Below are positions 60,386 to 64,000 of a stretch of 64,000 nucleotides of DNA, piece after piece. Below the pieces are notes generated by a model that was not told the origin of the DNA, did no database searches, and saw only the letters and a list, made by a program, of their open reading frames with translations. This stretch comes from Bacillus sp. 2205SS5-2. GTDB lineage: Bacteria > Bacillota > Bacilli > Bacillales > Bacillaceae_K. Each line of letters begins with the position of its first letter. The first letter of the stretch is position 1. The translations under genes were made by a program, and so were the position numbers. The stretch is taken from NCBI RefSeq assembly GCF_037024155.1, contig NZ_JAYKTS010000011.1:17992-81991 (forward strand), written 5' to 3'.

Positions 60386-61130
60386 TTGATGATATTTTTT
60401 ATAAGCGAGTAGTGGTTGATTTCCTCAACAGGATGCTCGCATTCCGTGGGGCGGACGGTGAGCATCCTGCGCTTTGCGCCTGCGTGGTCTCACATGCCCC
60501 GCTATTCCTATAGGAATCGAGCATCTCCGTTACAATCAACTGATTGGATAAAACCATTTATTAAGGTGAAGAACAACGGATCGTAAATTAGATTGTCTCC
60601 ATGCCCAGCTTCCTTAAATTTTCTCTCCCAGTCATACTTTTTTCGTTCTTTCGATACTCTCGTCACCCTTCTAAAGAGAGCACGAATTCATTTTTCAATT
60701 TGATTGAACAAGAGATCCTGAATCGTTCTTTTAATCTCAAGTTATGGTCTCTCATTAGGTAATTTAAGTTTCAATAAAACCTGTTACCTACTCCCAGTTC
60801 TATTACTGGCTTAGAAAATTTAGTGTTGTCGAAAGTCCAATCAAAACAACTACTCAGTGGTTACCCATGGATCTATCTGAACAAGTTGATCAATCAGAAT
60901 CTAAGTATTTCTATTCGAGTAGAAGAAGTGGATGTCGAAGTGAATCCTGGCTTCAATCCTGATCATCAACTACAAGTGGTTCGGACGTTAAATAGGAGAT
61001 GATCAGTGGAGCTTCCATAGGAAAGGTTTGTAATTGAGATGAAGACGCTTCCCGAATATGGAAAGCCTGTGTTCTACCTGTTAAATTGTGCTATATTTTA
61101 ATAGATACATAAGATGGAGGTGCGTAGGAA
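60386..61130. other. Intergenic repeat plus decayed DNA
   Basis: 60410-60545 is GC-rich for this window (TTCCGTGGGGCGGACGGTGAG, GCCCCGCTATTCCTATAGGA) and has the look of the intergenic repeat found in many Bacillus genomes. From ~60800 to 61005 a former reading (PWIYLNKLINQNLSISIRVEEVDVEV...) is visible without a start, possibly a transposase relic. No intact gene. Confidence 0.4.
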
Positions 61131-61490
61131 ATGAAAGCTCGATTAAGTAAATTTCGCATTAAAGATGGAAAAACAAAGCAGGTGGATCAGTGGATGGATA
61201 TGCTAAATCAAAATATGGATAAGGTATTGATTATTTTGAAGAATGAGAACTTATTTGTTGAAACGATGTTTCGAGAAAAAGGTGAGGACGGAGAATACCT
61301 TTATTGGTATGCAATACAAGGTAATAAGAAAGAAGTTCAACTTTCTGATGAGGAATTAAATAAGAAAAATGATGTCATGAAAAAACATATTCACTATTGG
61401 GAAGAGTGTATTGTACAGGATGAGGAGATGCCAGCAATAGCTACTGAAGTGATGATGGTACCTGATCATATCAGAAACGCTATGAGCTAA
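61131..61490 (+). CDS. DUF6176-like small cytosolic protein
   Basis: The 119-aa protein has GGAGGTGCGTAGG before the ATG. The pattern F-R-I-K-x-G-K...V-D-Q-W-M...V-E-T-M-F-R-E...Y-L-Y-W-Y then a charged helix and Y-W-E-E-C fits DUF6176, a ferredoxin-like family of unknown role. It stands alone between relics. No signal or membrane span. Confidence 0.6.
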   Translation: MKARLSKFRIKDGKTKQVDQWMDMLNQNMDKVLIILKNENLFVETMFREKGEDGEYLYWYAIQGNKKEVQLSDEELNKKNDVMKKHIHYWEECIVQDEEMPAIATEVMMVPDHIRNAMS

Positions 61491-61639
61491 AAAAATGTAC
61501 CTTTAATAAAATGAAGAAGGATGTTTTTCGGGTCTTGTTTTATAGCGAAACCAAACAATGGAAGTATTTATGTAGACTCCTATTTTTGGGAACCTGTCCT
61601 ACCGGTAGGGAGAAAACTATGTAGGGAAATTTAAGAATT

Positions 61640-61840
61640 ATGTTAGATGTAATAGTTTTTACTGTGTCAGGTTATAGCTTACTAACAAAACATGTTTGGC
61701 TACTACTATACATGTTGTTCTTCTTAGGTTTGATGATGTTGGTTATGGGATTAGAAGGATTTCAACAAGGACGAACAGCTTATGGCTATCTTAATTTATT
61801 TGTTTCTATGCTTCTATTCGTAGTACTATTCATCCCTTAA
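61640..61840 (+). CDS. Small membrane protein (DUF3953-like)
   Basis: The 66-aa protein is almost entirely two spans (VWLLLYMLFFLGLMMLVMGLEGF and YGYLNLFVSMLLFVVLFI) joined by QQGRTA, similar to DUF3953 proteins of Bacillus. No clear ribosome binding site precedes the ATG, and the usual first helix is partly missing, so it may be 5'-truncated. Confidence 0.45.
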   Translation: MLDVIVFTVSGYSLLTKHVWLLLYMLFFLGLMMLVMGLEGFQQGRTAYGYLNLFVSMLLFVVLFIP

Positions 61841-61993
61841 AGGCTCAATCACAGGGTTGCTTCTCTAGTCCGTCACAAGGATTACAATAAATGTAAAACA
61901 AACAGATGAAAGTAATTCTTTTAGCTCACTTGCTAGCGTTGCCCTATCAAAATTATACTAGAAATAAACACTATAGATTAGAGGGGAAAGTAT

Positions 61994-62894
61994 TGAAACG
62001 AAACTGGACTGAAGAAGAGCTTATAACTGATTTTATACTTATGCCAGCCAGATGAACTAAATTTACTTATGGGAAATAGAACCGAGGCAAATCGTTTGGG
62101 TTTTGCCCTGTTATTGAAATATTTCCAACAGGATGCAAAATCCCCAACGATAAAGCAAGATATTCCAAGGGTTATTATTGAATATATTGCAAAACAAATA
62201 GATGTATCTCCAGATTGTTTTGAAGAGTATGGATGGGATGGAAAAGAAAAAATTTATACTCGCCATCGTAACATGATAAGAGAATTTTTTGGTTTTCGAG
62301 AACTTATAGGTGCAGATAATGAACGATTAAGCGGATGGTTGGCAGAGCATGTATCCCTGTCACATTATATTGATTTCTTAACCAATCAATCCTATGGCTT
62401 CTTTCGCAAACAGAAAGTGGAACCCCCTTCCCCAGGGAGTTTAAAACGAACTATTGATGCCTTGTTGGATTCTCGTGTCAATGAAGGACAAGAAACAGAA
62501 AGCCGTTAGATTATGACTTTTCGGGATCTTTTGTCTTCTCCACGTAAGCCAAGTGTTGCCACAATGGAGATGGAATTACAGAAGTTATTAGCCCTCAGGG
62601 ATACCTAGGTATCCCTGAGGGCCTTTTGATCATCTGGCGGCACCTAAACTTGTCACTAAGTATCGCCTTCGTGCTGCAACTGAAACAGCCACGGAGCTAC
62701 GTGCACATCCTCCATCCATTCGTTATACCATTTTGTCAGTTTTATTCGCACATCAGAAATCAGAGATTATTGACGGACTGGCGGATTTATTGGATGAAAT
62801 TTCACACAAATTTGGTAACAAAGCAAAGAATTCGACACGTAAAGAAACTCAGGAAGAATTAGGGGAAGTACAGGGGAAAATAAGCATATCTTAA
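61994..62894 (+). pseudogene. Tn3-family transposase, N-terminal part, frameshifted
   Basis: TTG 61994 starts KRNWTEEELITDFILMP, which shifts frame at about 62055 into LLMGNRTEANRLGFALLLKYFQQDAKSP (62069-62509), the DUF4158 start of Tn3 TnpA. After another shift come SSPRKPSVATMEMELQKLLALRD and, beyond a perfect palindrome, HLAAPKLVTKYRLRAATETATELR...FAHQKSEIIDGLADLLDEI. The DDE part is absent. At least two frameshifts plus an internal deletion. Confidence 0.85.
62591..62622. repeat. Perfect 32-bp palindrome
   Basis: GCCCTCAGGGATACCT is followed immediately by its exact reverse complement, with no loop, then CTTTTG. It lies inside the dead Tn3 transposase gene, where part of the coding sequence is missing. 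Confidence 0.9.
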
Positions 62895-63066
62895 ATCTAT
62901 TAAAAGCAACCCTTGATCACCCGGATGGATGTAGTTTTAAAATAAAGATCGATAATTTATTATAACTCACATTCCGCATGAAAAATTATCCAAGTATTAT
63001 TTTTATGAAGGATACCTCCACTTTTTCTAGAACCTTACAGTAATGATGAAAGTGGAGGGTCAAATT

Positions 63067-64000
63067 ATGGTGAATCAAGTACTTACGTTAGACGTGGGAC
63101 CATCACAACTATTGTCGAAATTAATGGATGAAATTCAGTTTGAAGAAAAGATTAATGAGTCGGTCGTTTGGGATTAACAGCGCTGTGGCCTGTCCCCCCG
63201 GTACCCGACTCAAGGCGTTGGTTCTAAACATCCTTGGCCAAAAATCTCCTCTCTATAAGGTCCAGGAATTTTACCAAAAACAAGATGTTGAACTTCTCTT
63301 TGGATCGGATGTAAAACCGGAACAGTTCAATGATGATTCGTTAGGAAGAGCGCTTGATTATTTATACGAAGCCGATCCGTGGAAAGTCAACACCCCGTTA
63401 GCCTTATCGACCTTAAATCAACTGAATGTAGCACTCGATACTTTACATTGCGACACGACTTCCTTTTCCGTATCTGGCGATTATCTTCCCGATTCTTCTT
63501 CTTCTGGTCTATCTGAAAAAGAACCCCTTTCCGTCACGTATGGATACAGTAAACAAAAACGTCCGGATTTGAAGCAAATCGTCCTGGGCATGGGCGTCAC
63601 TCCTCAAGGGATCCCCATCGTAGCCAAGTTGGAGAATGGAAACACCTCGGATGTGAAATGGAACATGGAATTTGTTCAGAAATTACGTGAAACCCTGTCA
63701 GAAGAGAACTGGTCGAACCTCCTATACCAAGCCGATTCTGCCCTCATTTCAAAAGGAAATCTCCAAGATTTAGCTGCCCATCAGTTGGATTTTCTTTCGC
63801 GGCTTCCTGATACCTTCAGACTTTCCACTGAATTAAAAAGCAAGGCGTGGAAGAACAATAAGTGGGAGGTCATAGGGAAATTAACGAGCCAAACGAATGG
63901 CTCCAACTACCGTTACCAAGCGTTTGAAGAAGAACTAGAGGGGCGGTTGTATCGATTCCTCGTTGCCCACTCGAGTCAATTGGAAAAACAGAAGGTGAAA
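63067..64000 (+). pseudogene. IS1634/IS4-superfamily transposase, broken and cut by the window edge
   Basis: ATG 63067 follows GGAGGG. The frame reads VNQVLTLDVGPSQLLSKLMDEI...SVVW-D then TAA (63175). After a likely extra C in the C6 run near 63200 it continues to the edge: GTRLKALVLNILGQKSPLYKVQEFYQKQDVELLFG, LHCDTTSFSVSG (first catalytic D), IVLGMGVTPQGIPI. The pattern is that of IS1634-type transposases. At least one stop and one frameshift make it inactive; the rest lies beyond the window. Confidence 0.75.

Noticed and set aside
1..64000. tRNA or rRNA genes
   Set aside because: No tRNA cloverleaf with CCA-type acceptor context and no rRNA segment was recognised on either strand by eye; a tRNAscan run would be needed to exclude a degenerate one.

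Overview
The window looks like low-GC Firmicutes DNA, most likely from a spore-forming Bacillaceae. The evidence is strong AGGAGG ribosome binding sites, a T-box leader, an ECF sigma/anti-sigma pair, a probable spore-surface protein, IS4/IS3/ISL3/IS66 relics of Bacillus type, and strongly AT-rich cargo. Almost the whole window is accessory DNA. The organising theme is a family of Tn7-like transposons and their deletion derivatives. One nearly complete element core (tnsA-tnsB-tnsC-tniQ/tnsD-tnsE, 9095-17269) abuts the left end of an upstream element, whose tnsE tail opens the window. At least six left-end modules of about 147 bp (8945, 40151, 42468, 43548, 46984, 47240) and a partial one (60292) are recognisable, along with right ends at 9095, 39286 and 47128 and right-end relics near 46893 and 60196.

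Layout. 1-9091: end of Tn7-like element 1, carrying a type I restriction-modification locus (hsdR, hsdS, hsdM) with a PrrC/RloC-like anticodon-nuclease candidate between hsdS and hsdM. 9095-17269: tns operon of element 2. 17400-27230: a peptide-natural-product island. It has a spermidine-synthase-fold methyltransferase, an XRE-TPR regulator overlapping a short secreted-peptide gene, a second secreted precursor made of 13-residue tandem repeats, and a divergent operon. That operon reads 15-codon peptide, terminator hairpin, E1/MccB-like adenylyltransferase, LPLAT-like acyltransferase, MFS exporter, M3 oligopeptidase. 28000-32560: decayed DNA (RDD gene with a homopolymer frameshift, YD-repeat fragments with a duplicated MITE, dead IS4 transposase, truncated DUF4238 gene, group II intron relics). 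32570-37460: T-box-GNAT gene, ECF sigma/anti-sigma, lipoprotein and small membrane proteins. 37460-40364: an IS4 copy and a 1,012-bp Tn7-like mini-element carrying a peptidase S51 gene, with a perfect 5-bp target duplication inside a small zinc-ribbon gene. 40415-47400: surface and secreted proteins separated by Tn7-like ends. 47400-51344: Tn3/ISL3/IS66 relics around a bdbC-thioredoxin pair. 51536-55898: a peptide cluster (ABC ATPase, permease, small membrane protein, M50-like protease, two identical two-cysteine precursor peptides), followed by a membrane protein/XRE pair on the other strand. 56000-64000: fragments, an intact IS3-family element, MITEs, a few small genes, a broken Tn3 transposase and a broken IS1634-like transposase running off the edge.

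Two candidate peptide systems stand out. The first (18582-27227) resembles microcin C logic: a tiny precursor, a terminator, then an E1-like enzyme and an MFS pump. It adds an acyltransferase-like protein, a methyltransferase and its own TPR quorum-sensing module with a repeat-array pheromone precursor. The second (51536-55133) appears to release a disulfide-capable C-terminal peptide from a membrane-anchored precursor with an M50-type protease; a disulfide-forming pair lies only 1.4 kb away. Functions in both are inferred from family resemblance and gene order, not demonstrated.
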